Below the pieces are notes generated by a model that was not told the origin of the DNA, ran no database searches, and worked only from the letters and a program-made list of their open reading frames with translations. Made by a program: the position numbers and the translations under genes. This document shows, piece by piece, positions 1 to 11,257 of a stretch of 64,000 nucleotides of DNA (its first letter is position 1; each line of letters starts with the position of its first letter). The DNA comes from Cycas panzhihuaensis (lineage: Eukaryota; Cycadophyta): assembly GCA_023213395.1 (NCBI GenBank), contig CM041465.1, forward strand, positions 3,782,001 through 3,846,000, in the 5' to 3' direction.

Positions 1-1
1 T

Positions 2-1396
2 AGCGAGAAGGCCCCTCTAGGATCTGTCGCGATTCTGCTCACCCTTGAGGGCAAGACCGTCCTTGCCGACATTGTAGTCCTTGACATTGATGTGGATTAC
101 AACCTCCTTCTAGGTCGTCCATGGCTCGACCAAATGGGAGTTGTGTACTCGACTCTTTGGGGACAACTTAAATTCATCCATGACGGATGAATGAGAGTGA
201 TTCCCCGTGAACGCCCTTTTACCAAACAAACCCGTTCTACCAGTTCAGCAAACCAAGGTTCATCTACCCATGCCTCGGCTTGCTCCATTGGTATACGTAA
301 TCCGTCCGAAGAAGACCCCGCATCTTCTCCTCCTAGTCTCACATGGTTCACCCCTATTGGCATTGGGAGTTACGGGTACCTTTCTTCGTTCAGCGATGAT
401 GAGTCGCTCGATGAAGACGAGGATTGTCTCCACCCTGTCTCTTTCCTCCGCGCCAGTAGGTCGCACCTGCCCTATTCTAGATCCTCATCTAGAACCCCTC
501 TCGCTGGTGAGGCTAGTCCCTCGTGCATGTCACGCATCATCGCTCGTGTTGACCCACCCGTCACCAGTTCTTCTTTTTCATTACCCCCCGTAGGTAATGG
601 CTTTGAAGAATTGCCTTTCGCTCCTTCCGAGGAGTCTCTCCCTGGTTTCCTTTCAGATTTCCATGAGGAAGTTGAGCAACCCGATGGTCATCACGGTCCC
701 GTTGCTCTTACTCCCTCCAGCGCTTCTTCTACTCGAAGTAAGGTCATCCATGGGGTGGATTATTTTGAGGATGATGAAGCCCTGTTCGAGCATCTAGCAG
801 GCCTTGTGCCCAACTTGCCTTTTGGTGACCATCGGCTTGGTCATCAAAAGATTCTCGCGATCGGATCCACGCTTGCCGATCTGATCCTGTCTCCTATTCC
901 TCCTCCTCCCATTGATCTTGCCCCTCTCCACTTTGAGGAGGGCAACGCCATGTACATGGGGGCAACTCAAGACGTGGTCTTGGCCCCGGGCAAGGTCATT
1001 AAGGTCGGGTTGGAATGTTCTCCTGATGAGATAAGGGAATACTCCCTTCTGTTCCAGGAGTTTCGAGACATTTTTGCGTGGGATTATGCTGACATGAAGG
1101 GAATCGACCCCTGGATTGTCACTCATAACCTCACCACCCTTCCTGGCGCCGCCACATGCACTGAGCGGCGTCCCCTTCACCCAAAGCTATCTGCCGCCGT
1201 CAAAATGGAGGTTGAGAAGCTTACGGGCCAGCCTATTACTTCCATTGACTGTTTGACCAAATTCAAACCCTGATGGGTTGGTCCTTTCGTCATTATCGAA
1301 TCCCTTGATAATGGTGCTTATAGGATAGCCACCCTGGAAGGGCTCGAATTTGAGAAAGCCGTTAATGGGATGTTCCTTAAGAAGATTTACGTGTGA
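2..1396 (+). pseudogene. Gypsy pol: protease end, linker, RT N-terminus fused to integrase C-terminus
   Basis: One frame runs 2-1396 with only two in-frame stops (TGA at 188 and 1271). It begins with the end of a retropepsin-like protease (DYNLLLGRPWLDQMG), continues through a Ser/Pro-rich acidic linker, and reaches the RT N-terminus (FAWDYADMKGIDPWIVTH, then VKMEVEKL near 1200). It then jumps from ITSID to LTKFKP, which is the integrase C-terminal part in copies B and C, and ends with AVNGMFLKKIYV. The TGA at 188 is TGG (Trp) in copy C. The protein would lack every polymerase and integrase catalytic residue. Either it is a dead derivative, or the element moves in trans; the stops argue for dead. 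Confidence 0.85.
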
Positions 1397-2060
1397 TCTC
1401 TTGGCGATCCCTTCGCCCTGCTCCGAAATGAGCCTAAACTACCATCTTAGGTTGTCCCCATTCTTCCCAACCACGGGTAGAGTGGCAATTTAAGATGGAT
1501 CCTTCTTCTTCTTTTTGGTTCCTTCCGCGGAACCCACGTTCCCATATCCTCTCGGGAACCCTTGTGTCATCCTGCTTGGGCATCCCCCAATCAGGAAGAC
1601 GCTTGGGGGCATCGTCGCCTCCCTTTTCTGCCTACTGTTTCCTTCGCATATCCCGTTATGCTCTCCCGTAGACGTGTATGCCGCGCCATCCTCTAACCTC
1701 ACATCTCTCTGTCGTTCCATTCACAACGTGTATGTGTGCTCCTGTTAGACGTATAGCCATACATGGAAGGAAACATGTGTTCATAACATAAACTATCCAT
1801 AACATAAAACATCTACAACATGACATTCACTATACACAAAAATAACCATACATGTCATCCACATGGTACATCACACATAGCATCTTATATCCAAATGGGG
1901 TCCCAATCACCCCATGTGCACATATATATACATATCCAAAATCATGTCATCATACATCCTGGGAAGCCGGTGTCCTTGTAGGGGGGGTACAATCATATGG
2001 TCCTATATATGACCCCCTGGAGGCCCATGATTTCCCCTGTCAAATCTACATGTACATGTC
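1397..2060. other. Spacer between integrase end and antisense gene (copy A)
   Basis: No coding sequence is supported here. It starts with a short motif also present after integrase in B and C (AAATGAGCCTAAACTACC at about 1427) and contains sequence alignable to B 14764-15527 and C 56137-56825. Short open frames exist on both strands but are not conserved. This is where the sense pol transcript and the opposing antisense gene would converge, so it may contain 3' ends for both; no poly(A) signal is convincing by eye. Confidence 0.6.
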
Positions 2061-3948
2061 CTACTGCTGCTGCCCCGCTCCTAGGGTGCCATCTCCTGGT
2101 CTCTGTGATCCCTCTCCTGGGGACCACATGCCTCCGAGGCTCCCCCTGGGCCTCCGCGAGCTGCCTGCCTCGCTCTCCTCATCCCTAGGTCATCTCGGGG
2201 TCATCGCCGCCGTGTGGGTCTGTGTCCTACTCCGGCTCGACCGTGAGACCATCTGCACTACCAGCTGATTGTATCTGGCCTGGATACGATCCCGCTCTCC
2301 CCGGAGTGCCTCCTCCGTCCCCCTGAGACACTTAGTGATCACTGCTAGCTGGGTTCTGCTCTCTTCGTCTCCACCTGCACCACCCCGTGCCTCTAGAGCC
2401 TGTACCTGTCCTCGCAGCTCGTCCCACTCGCGTCTCGCATCATCCCTCTCCTGCTGCAGTCGTCCCTGGGATGTGACATGCTCCTGGGACTCTGTAGCCC
2501 ATATGTCCCTCGCCCTCACCAACGGGGTGAACGCCTCTCTGTGGGCTCCTGCCGCTCTAGGCTCATCACCTGCCTAGATGGGCGGTTGCCCCTCTGCATA
2601 CACCTGAGAGAATATCTCCCTCACCACAACCTCTATCAGTCTCCTGATCTCTGCTATACCTACCAATGCAACACACCATGTGTCAGTCTATATCTCACCA
2701 TATCATGATCAAACCAAACCAAACATCTAGCTGGATGCCAAATGACTCTGGAAAAGGTTAGGTCTCACATTGTGGCGCTGATCCTCGGTCAGTGGCATCC
2801 TCTCCTCTGCTCTCACTTGTTGTAGGTGCCTCGTCCTCGGGCACCTCCTCTGCTCAGGTCCCTCTCCTCATGGGAGTGGGCCCAGCTCTCACCCCTGCGG
2901 ATCCCATCATGATCCGTAGCCTACGGGCCCTAGTCACGGGTCTTCTAACCTCACCCTATGCTCCTGGCAGTCCTGCCTCTCCTCCGGCAGCTCTGGATGG
3001 ACCCTCTGCATGTCCTACTATCCCTGAAGGACCTGCCTCCCCTATAGGTCGTGACAGGCTGGCCCCGTTGTCTCCACTATCTCCATCATCGCTGCTATCA
3101 TCGCCTGCGGGCACTCCTGCTCCGCCCGCCTCATCGTCGCTATCCCACCTCACCGTCCTATAGGGCTCAGCTATGTAGTCTGGGAGGGTGAGGAGGTCTA
3201 GTGATGTGGCCTCTACCGATCATCTGACATGGGTTCTATCCTCTGTCCCCCTCAGTCGAGTCTGCCACCTGTGGACCATCGGGGCCTGCTCTGTGATAGG
3301 GTGTGGTCCCCGGCGGTGCCCTTGCCAAGTGATCAAAATACCAACACTGTAACAGTGTGTTGTATGATAGCCCTCCTCTGCCGGACATCCTGATAGTATC
3401 CAGCTGGGCGACGAGGTTCGCCGCTATCAGGGCTGCCTAGTCCATCCTCTCGTTGGCTTCGCAGTGGCGAACTGCATCCATCCATCCTCCTGGTACATCC
3501 CGATAGTTCTGCTTCCGGGAAATCTGGAACAGAATGCACAGTATGACTAACTTCCTCACTCGAGGAATATCCGACATCGAGGCTATGCAGAGGGTGCTCC
3601 TCGATCCCACTGTCGGTTCTCGTGAAGAACATGCGCCTCCACATGTGTTGCCTCGGTCTTTGGCGGCGTCCGAGTCTCACCGGCCTCCCTATCGCCGAAC
3701 TCCCGATTATCACTTGAGATATCCCTCGGTGTGGTAGTCACATCCCCACATGGTAGGTGGAACACATGTCTCCTCTGTCCCAATGGGACACTATATCGAC
3801 CAATAGCCTCGATCGGCGTGTATTGAGGTGTCTTGAGGGCCTTGTACAGGCCACACCTCTACAGCATATCCCTATCCTCCTGAGTCGTCATCTCCATATA
3901 ACTCAGCATAGCCATCACAAGCGTTCTCGCGGTTATCTATGAGGATGA
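2061..3948 (-). pseudogene. Antisense PMD-like gene of gypsy copy A (decayed)
   Basis: This lies opposite to the element. Aligned with copy C, the N-terminal PMD region (about 3948-3330) is scrambled by frameshifts but keeps HVFHLP near 3755 and a stretch RKQNYRDVPGGWMDAV near 3500. An acidic linker (DSDDEAGG, about 3150-2960) follows. After a small intron the last exon encodes a charged coiled coil (about 2522-2190, ending QARYNQLV...), with a premature TGA at 2190. The family stop aligns at 2061-2063. In other plant proteins the PMD domain (MAIN/MAIL1 class) acts in the nucleus and affects silencing of transposons; that role is not shown here. The homology of the domain is moderately sure; the loss of function is sure. 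Confidence 0.65.
2660..2768 (-). other. Intron 2 of the antisense gene, copy A (109 bp)
   Basis: On the minus strand the intron begins GTGAGACC at 2768 and ends GGTAG at 2660, followed by coding sequence aligned with the last exon of copies B and C. The exon base before the donor is mutated (AAT instead of CAG). Position and length match B (122 bp) and C (111 bp). Confidence 0.6.
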
Positions 3949-4422
3949 CTGTTCACACCAAAAACAACTCAAGTCAGTCTCATGTTAGCCATTATCACCT
4001 CTTTCTCTCTCTCAAATCTCTCTCTGCCTAAGATTTGGGGCTCTTTTGGCCCTCGTGTCTACTTTTCTGCCTTCACCGCCCGTCTGCGCCAAACTTGGCA
4101 GTGCAGCTAAGTTGTACGGGTCCCGGCGATGCGGGGCCGCGACAATCGTAATCGCGATCATCACCGTGATGCGACAGCGACCCCTCAAAGGGGGTTTTCC
4201 AAAGACAAAAATTCTTACGGTGGACCGGTGGACCCACGGGACCAAAACTCCCAATGCGGGTCCTGCCTCTTTACGGGTCGATTCGGATCCCGAGAAGCCT
4301 TCCGTTGCCCATAAGGGGCACTAATACTATGAAAAAATTTGAAAAAACCTTCAAACTTTGAACTTTGAGATGGGCTAGATTTAGTGGTATCCACTCACTG
4401 GATCTGGTCTCGCTACCGCCAT
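3949..4422 (-). other. Putative exon 1 and intron 1 of the antisense gene, copy A
   Basis: On the minus strand an ATG at 4422 opens MAVARPDP and is followed directly by GTGAGT at 4398, a consensus splice donor. A possible acceptor (GTGAACAG) ends at 3949, just before the PMD-coding exon. Copy B has the same ATG and GTGAGT; in C the donor is mutated to ATAAGT. The reading phase from this short exon into exon 2 fits B with one acceptor choice but does not clearly fit A, so the model is tentative. Confidence 0.35.
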
Positions 4423-4581
4423 GTCGTCTGGTCGGTCGTGCTAGCTCTCTCTGCTCCCCGATCTGACGGTCGGATCTCCCTCGGCGTGCCTCCAAAGTTG
4501 GGCAGCGCTCCGCTGTGTAAGGAAATGGCTCTAGTTTCGTACGAGAGCCGGTGAAAATGAATCCATTTTCCTGTTGTTTTC

Positions 4582-4589
4582 CTTATATA
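4582..4589 (-). promoter_or_regulatory. TATA box of the antisense gene, copy A
   Basis: The minus strand reads GCCTATATAAGGAAAA, preceded by a GC-rich GGGGGCCCCCG block. The same box and flanks occur in B (18122) and C (53559), while surrounding sequence has diverged. It lies about 160 bp before the conserved ATG at 4422 and points into the PMD gene. Confidence 0.65.
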
Positions 4590-5125
4590 GGCGGGGGCCC
4601 CAACGGGCACTTCCTCTGTTTTTGGTCTTGCGTCAGTCGTTGGGATCGTCTCGTTGTCCTGATTACCTTTGCCTTCTGGCCCTGTCGTCAATCGCGCCGT
4701 ATTGATGTCCCTTTTGCCCTCCTTTGCAAGGGCATTTATGGTGCCTCATTATCGCACTTTTGCTAGGGCCCTTTTGCATCGTTTTGCGCGCCACTCCCGT
4801 GCCTGCCGGAGTTTATACTCGTTTAGCTCATTTCGTTGCCCTGGACTCGTTTCCGCAACTCTTTCTTGCTCTTGGGGTCCCCAAAGGGATTGCCCCCCCA
4901 CCTGGGGGCATGTTTTGCTTTCTAAAGTGACCTTTTGGCGCCCTAGGAGGCTTTTCCTTCCATCCACTCTCTGCCGGTGATCGGATTGCGTGCTCTCGCC
5001 CTAGGTAACCTCATTGCTAGGTCCTCCTACCCTTCACGGCCACCTTTTGCTTGTTCTTTGAGTGTTGCTTTCACCATCCATTGATTGCCTGCTTGGATTT
5101 TGTGTCACCTATGTCTGTCTACATC
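4590..5125. other. Spacer upstream of both the antisense promoter and the sense RNase H (copy A)
   Basis: No gene is supported. It aligns with B 18130-18692 and C 53018-53558 and separates the antisense TATA box from the sense RNase H. It is a natural place for shared promoter elements. Short frames on either strand are not conserved among the copies. Confidence 0.5.
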
Positions 5126-5527
5126 TTCTGACCAGTGAGCGCGGTAATCTGAACCTTCTGCATTGCGTGGATTCTCCGCAACCCTTCTGGACATGATCTC
5201 CTCCGCTCTGGGATCTTCCTCCAAGAGGCTACCAACAACGAAGCTGAGTATACGGCTGTTATTGAAGCCCTCACTGATGCTCTCTGTTTCCATCATGGAT
5301 CCATCGTTCTGCTTTGCGACTCTCAAGTTGTTGTGTCTCATCTCACCCAGGTTTACCAGGTGCGATGCCCTCACTTGAGGACTCTTGCTTCTACCGCCAG
5401 ATCCCTCCTGGCCTGCTTTTCTTCTGTTGATATCTAGCATATCCCTTAGGCTCTTAACGCTGAGGCAAATAGCCTCGTTCACCTCATCCTTGAGCATTGC
5501 CTCTCCCTTCTTGCTGATCGTCCCTAA
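5126..5527 (+). pseudogene. Second RNase H (RVT_3, archaeal-like type), copy A
   Basis: Frame 2 reads AWILRNPSGHDLL, then ATNNEAEYTAVIEALTDAL, LLCDSQVVVSHLTQVYQV and HIPQALNAEANSLV, ending at TAA 5525. This is the RNase H pattern with the catalytic Glu (NNEAEY) and Asp (CDSQ); the first Asp (FTDG in B and C) is lost by a small deletion near 5128, and the last Asp is Asn (EAN). There are in-frame TAG codons at 5435 and 5447. It would trim RNA from RNA/DNA hybrids during reverse transcription. It is separate from the RNase H fused to RT and lies between the antisense gene and the 3' LTR. Confidence 0.8.
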
Positions 5528-5686
5528 GGTTTGCCTGGCCTTCCCGTCGCCCAAGCCCCAGGTTGTCTGTCACTTTGCTTTGTGATCCGTTCCCACCTCT
5601 GAAACTGGGTTACTAATGAGGTAAAACTATGGTACCCACTATTCGTTCTTTATTTATCTATGCATGTTCCTTTACATTCTTTGTGG

Positions 5687-8519
5687 TGGGGGCAGCCCCC
5701 TCACCTGTCTCATTCTTCTAGTCGGTTTCCAGGTGGCCCACAGGCAGCCCCTATGTTGTCTCCACCGCCACTTTCGTATCCACGCATCCCGCCACGACAC
5801 TCGCCGGCACCCTTGCCTACTGTTATGATCTTGATTGATATATCTATACACATGTGGTACTGACAGTTGTGTTGCCAGCATTCGCCATCGCACCAGGCTT
5901 CCGAGCGGTGAGGCTCACGCCGAGGCGTGTTTCCCGGCTTAGGGAATGGATACGGAATCACCGACTCAGGTAAGTGCAGGTATGTCTCTTGCATTATCAT
6001 CGCTTTCTTGTATTGGGTGTTTGCTTGCGTATCTGCATGTGTATGGCTTTGTGGGCGACCTTGTAGTCGTCCACACTTATTTTTAGCCTATGACGACTAT
6101 AGCAGGGGCACACTCCTAGCGAGTGTGGCACCCTAGTGACCACATTACTTCCCGCATCTGCCCTCCTCGCTCCAGGATCCACTAGGTTTGCGCCACCTCC
6201 GCTCGTGTGATGACTCATCATCGTTTGGTTAGCTTGCCACCCCATTTGAGTCCTATTTTTGCTCCCTTGACCCGTTTGTTGGCTTATGTACCCCCGGGTA
6301 GATGTTTTAATCCCTTTTTTTGCCCTTTCAGTCATCTGCCCCTAGCCTAGACTGGCTGGTGGGGCCCATTTTTGGCTCTAGGCACGCATCTGTGATTTTC
6401 ATGGTACCACGAATATCCGTGATCTTAAAATTCTTGCCATATGGTATCTCGGGTTGTTTTAAAATACGCCATGGCAATTTCGCATTTATCGACGCCACAT
6501 GGCTCAGCATGTATTCTCTTCCAGCCATGCCCTAATCGCACACTTTAGGGTTTTGTTTGAGTACTTAATCCCTTTTTGGCTCATTTTCAAGGATCTTTTG
6601 GCTCACTTTTGGAATTGCTCTCAAGGAAACACTCTCCTGCTCTGCTCTTCTCTGTTGTTTGCTGCTGCAACTGGACCTGCACCCTTCATACAGCGCCCAG
6701 CTCTCCTTTGGCATGGCTGAGACATTCTCCCAGCTCCTCAAACGCCTTGGAGAGGGCTCCTTTGAAGTGGTTTCCAGCTGGTCTTCGCCCAGGCAGTCCA
6801 TAAGTGCCCCAAGTGCAGGTGTTTCCCATCACATCTCCGTAGCAGGGTCTCAAACCTGCTCTACTTCAGATCTGGGCTAATTTCTCAGCCCCTCTTCACT
6901 GCTCCTTGGCTGAGGCAAACCCCTTGCCTCCCCCTTTCAGGTATTCCTTATTCTATATTTGTTTTCTTGTGATATTTATGCTTAAGCTTGTTTGCTCTTG
7001 CTTACTTTTTGAGAGTTGGTTTTCCTCCCTTTTGAGCACTGCTATACCACTCTCTCAGTGCTTCTTGCCTGCGTTTGCTATTCAAGGCAGCGGCGTTGAG
7101 GGGTGGCATAGGTTTTAGAGAGGAGCTGGGTGGATTCCGTACCACCTTCCACGCTCCCTAAGCGGCTCTAAGCCCTCCAAAGCCTCGCTCTCGCCCCGTG
7201 CTTCCCTTGGCTTGTAAACAAGGGTTTGAAGGCTCCCTTTGGTTACCCAAACCAGTGCTGTCACAAGTTGCAGTGCTGATTTGGGGCCTCTTGCTTAGGT
7301 TTGGGCATCACCCATAAGTCCCAACCGCTGGTTTTTGCTTCACCTTTTCTTCCCGGTTGCCCGGTTTGCTCCTCATAGCATCCCGGTCCGCTGTGGGTTC
7401 CCTTGGGCCTCTCCTTGCCCTTTTTGCTGCCATTTTCTAGCCCTTGCTCTTGACTTTCTCCTCACTGCCTTCTGGCTCTTGAGGGGAGGTTAGGGCATCA
7501 TTTGCATGAGGTAGGCTACTCTGAGGCTTACCCAATCATTTACTCTCATTTTGGTCACTTTCTTTTGGTACTTTCGTTGTTGGATTAGCACTAACGCATG
7601 TATATTCAGATTCTCGTTTATGTTATTTAGGCATATATTATTAGAGTTTTGTGTTGCATGTTAGTGTCCTTCCTTCGGGAAGAGAGAGAGAGACCGCCAT
7701 TGCTTGCAGGTATTTGGGAAGCGCGGAGAACATTGCCCGTTGGCCTTATTGCCGGTAAGCACCTTTGCATGTGTTGTGTTTTTATGCTGTTTCATTTATT
7801 AGTTGGTGCTCCCTTTCTTTCTTTGGTATCGCATGTGATTTTCTGGGGAAGGTAAGGAAGCCCCTCTTTCGCCCGCCGTAACATCTCGCATCGATGCGTC
7901 GCGGAGTGGTTGGGTGCTCCTCGAGAAGGCTTCTTCATCTACGCGCCCTCGGTCCGGTGCGTTTCGCTCCCCTTTACTCCCTCTTTTTCCCTTTTATTTC
8001 TCTCTTAGTAACTAGCACATTGAAAGATAAAAGGGGAAAATTTGGTTTAGTATTTGTTTGTGATTCATTTGTCGTGTTACATATATCTTTACCGTTCGTA
8101 GGAAAGATTGTAGGAGCCCCCTTCTCCCCTACCTTTCCTTCTCTCTCCTTAACCACACAAGTGCCTTGCTTTTCGCATCACTTGTGTACCCGGTTAGGTT
8201 GTGTAGGCATACTCTTGGCCTATCTCCATTAGGTCCTCTCTTCCCCCCTTCTGGCCACCCAAGGGTGGGAGGGTCCTACTTCTAGGTCGACCCAGGTTTT
8301 CCCTACGCACCTTCACCCGTTATTCGAAGTGGTGAAGGGTCACCTGATAGTAGCCATACTCCATTGCAGATCCCGAACTCGCGCTCCAGTGCACGGGGTG
8401 CTCTGCGTGATAGTCACTCACCTTTTAGGTTCTATCTTCTATCATTACACCACTCACTCTCCCCCACACCTATCAGTTAGGTGGTTATCCCATAGCAACA
8501 CGTCCACTACGCAACTACA
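5687..8519 (+). repeat. 3' LTR of gypsy copy A (about 2.8 kb)
   Basis: It starts at TGGGGGCAGCCCCC just after the RNase H and ends near CAACTACA. It aligns along its length with B 19372-21905 and C 52435-49394: for example the block with GACAGTTGTGTTGCC near 5860, and the end block with a CCAAGGGTGGGAGGGTC motif at about 8260. Several short frames (for example 7649-7855 and 7894-8232) are not conserved in the other LTRs and are not genes. Both borders are approximate because no convincing purine tract or target duplication was seen. Confidence 0.65.
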
Positions 8520-10934
8520 GAGACTGCTATACAATTGAGGAGACTGCTATGTAAAAGTCAAAAAATGAAAAAATAAGAAAACTGGAAATGGTTTTGGCAG
8601 TACAAATGGAAACCGTTTGGCACGAAATTTGAGGAGAGGGTACGCATATGTGTCCTCTACGTATTTAAAGAGAAAAAACTCTAAAATAAAGAATTTTTCC
8701 AAGATTTCGCAAGCCATTTTGAAATCCATTAGAAAATAGAAAAACAGAAAAAATAGCCCCAAATGAAAATGCTTTTAAGCGAAATTCTGGGAAGGAATTC
8801 GGGGGATCTCGATAGATATTTTTGACAAGAACAAGAGGACGCCACAGCCCTAGACGCAGCATGGAGAAAGATTCAAGGAAAGCTTCGAGAAAACCGTTTT
8901 TCAGAAAGAGAACGACTCCAGAAAATAAAAAACTGCGTTGGGAGAAAACAAGACAGAAACACAGCGGAAAAAACCTGTTGCGGGGATCGTAAAAGAGCCT
9001 GGAAAATTGTAGTTACAGCCAAGTGGAGAAGATAGAAAGAGCAGCAGTCCCAGAAAGAGACACTAGCTAGTTCTTCTTCACCAAACAGGGTTTTTGGTAA
9101 CAAAAGACAAAAACGTTTTTGCTAACTTCGAGACAAAGGTTCCAGAGAATGAGTAGCAGCACAAGGAGCGCCTAGCACTCAGTTTTTCTCTCCCAAAACA
9201 CTGCAGTAGTCCCATGCATGCTCAATAGAGCACAAACAAGAAGAGTTTTTGTAAGAAAAATCTAAAATATCCTCAGTTCTATGTAAATTAATGTAAATTA
9301 TTCTGGATTTTGTTTCAATTGATTAAAGTCTTCACTTTTCTATTCAAGATTCAGATCACACACAATGGCAATGGAGAATGAAAAAGAAGATTAAACAAGA
9401 TATGAGAGCAAGCTTGGAGGTGAGAATAAATAATGACTCCCTCCTTGAGATTTCACCTTTTATTATTGAGGGTGAGCATTAGGGTTAGGATTTTCCCGCC
9501 TAATGACATGAACCTGAAATTACATCTAAATACACATAAAATACATTTCATTAAGAGACTAATGCTAATAATATATCCTAAGGTCACATAATTAATCTAC
9601 ACCAATGACCTTGATACATTAACCTCTTTCAAGCTAGATTGATGATAGCATGAGGTTTATGGCCTTGTTTGATGCTAGTTGAACATGGGTATATATATAA
9701 ACAAGTCTGATGTGGAACCGAAGTAAAATGTTTGATGAAATTGAAATGTGAATGGAAAGGTCTAAGACGAGAAGCCTTAAAATCAGTTTTGCCTTTGTCA
9801 TGGTATGTACAGTTGGCCTATTAGGTTGCATTGCAGGTGTGTATCATGATGCAGATGGTGAGGTTGGTGCAGGTTAAGGTTTGCCTCCCATGGTTTGTTG
9901 GTATAAGTTGTAGAGGACAGGTATGGGATCCCTTGTTATGATAGTTCATGGCATAATTTCCCCTCATATTTTGTATTTGGACCAAGTCAAAAGCCTCCCA
10001 TTTGTTTCCCTTGGTGCATTAGAGTGCGCACATCTTATATGAAGATTACAACAGTAGGATTGCAAGCCTTTGAAGCCTATGGATTGTTTAGCTTACAAAC
10101 AATATGATCTGCAAGGGAAATTCATGTAATCAATCTAGATGTTATAGAGTTATTGATATATCATGCTGAGTGTCATTTGGTTATAGGTTTTATCCTTCAT
10201 TGCTTCACTTTTCCAAGTCATTATTTCAATAGGTGTGGAGGTTTATTTGCCTAACATTGTGCTTAAGACGGAAGCAAGACTTAGTGACAAGTTGATGATG
10301 TGGAGCTATTAGATGATATGATATGGATTGCAATCCCATGTTCCATTAATAGTTGAAGACCTGCAGGATGATGGAAGATCATGGATTAGCATGCTAGTTA
10401 AAACTTGAGATAGATACCAATGTTCTAGTGAGTACAGATTTACGATGGAGAGTTGTATTGAAGCAAGTACCTGGTTGGTTTGCAAGTTGGTAAGCTTGTT
10501 GCATAAGATGTCTAGCAAGAAGAAGGATTGAGGTATGATGAGATATTTAGCACTAGCCTCTATGTTTGTGGTCTGTTTGATCCTTACTTCAGCAACTTCA
10601 GATAGTTGGGTATAGTATCGTATCATATCAGTGTTCCTTAACGAAGACTTGAAGAGGCAATTCACATGGCTTAAGTGGCTCAACCTCTTGGTTTAGTTAA
10701 AGGAATTTAGCTAAGTTGAATGGACAAAGTATCAGGTGTAGAGAGTATTGTATGGTTATAGGTCTGTTGGAGCATTTCCAAAGAATTGAGTACATATGAG
10801 GCATGACACCATTACATCCAATTGATGATTGCTACATCAGCGTTCATGCATATTAGGTTGAGTAAGGTTATCTTTAAGAGGGGATTTATTCCCAATGATA
10901 ATCCTTTTTTCCCCACATTTACATTAAGAGGGGA
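8520..10934. other. Unassigned AT-rich stretch between gypsy A and the LTR at 10935
   Basis: I recognise no gene. A 10-bp direct repeat (AGACTGCTAT at 8521 and 8541) follows the end of copy A. A TATA-like GTATTTAAAG sits near 8669. From about 9271 the text is low-complexity and stop-rich on both strands, and it ends in two purine-rich tracts (TTAAGAGGGGA at 10873 and 10924), the second directly before the LTR at 10935. The most economical view is the internal region of a non-coding or decayed LTR element whose 5' LTR is gone. The frames at 8547-9103 and 10309-10683 (minus) show no family motifs. Confidence 0.4.
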
Positions 10935-11257
10935 TGTTAAAATATATGGCTATATCACCTAGTGTAAAGTGGCCCTTCTATTTTTATGGCTAATTATGTG
11001 GAGGAATAGTCTTGATTGTGGTGACCTAATGGATGTAGTTATGATTATATTTGGCACTTTAGATCTATAAATATAGATCAAAGTCCATCTTTATGTATCG
11101 TCATTTTGTTATAATGTAATTATTATCTATTTGTAGGTTTTCACCCGTAAGGGTTTACCATGGCAATATGGTGTCCCGTGCGATCTGCTTCTACTTGTAA
11201 TATGCCTGAGGTGAAAGATCCTGCCGAGTTTGTTTGTTTTAATTGCATTTTCTAACA
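10935..11257 (+). repeat. 323-bp LTR without visible partner (TG...CA)
   Basis: It begins TGTTAAAATATATGGC after a purine tract (AAGAGGGGA) and ends TTTTCTAACA at 11257, exactly where copy B pol sequence starts. A TATA box (TATAAATA) lies at 11066-11073. The terminal TGTTA...TAACA inverted repeat is typical of plant copia LTRs. It cuts copy B off at its 5' side. No second copy was found in the window. Confidence 0.7.
11066..11073 (+). promoter_or_regulatory. TATA box in the 323-bp LTR
   Basis: TATAAATA lies 132 bp into the LTR inside a short palindrome (GATCTATAAATATAGATC), which is the usual U3 promoter place. No experimental start site can be inferred. Confidence 0.45.

Larger units (their letters stand above)
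1..8519 (+). mobile_element. Ty3/gypsy retrotransposon copy A (5' cut by window, internally deleted)
   Basis: Reading left to right it holds the end of the protease, a pol linker and RT N-terminus, a fused integrase C-terminus, an antisense PMD-like gene, an antisense TATA box, a sense RNase H and a long 3' LTR. The same order is found in copy B and, in reverse, in copy C, which fixes the family. The RT core, RT-linked RNase H and integrase core are missing. It is GC-rich with few stops in the remaining pol, so it looks younger than copies F and G. The right end near 8519 (ending in ACTACA) is inferred by aligning the LTR ends of A, B and C by eye and may be off by tens of bases. Confidence 0.85.

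Noticed and set aside
5163-5378. 71-residue plus frame in copy A
   Set aside because: It is a shifted frame of the second RNase H; the true frame shows NNEAEY and CDSQ.
7649-8232. Leucine-rich frames resembling secreted or membrane proteins
   Set aside because: They lie in the 3' LTR of gypsy A and are not conserved in the LTRs of B and C.
8547-9103. Phe-rich minus-strand frames
   Set aside because: Low-complexity poly(A)-rich sequence read backwards; no motif, no neighbour support.
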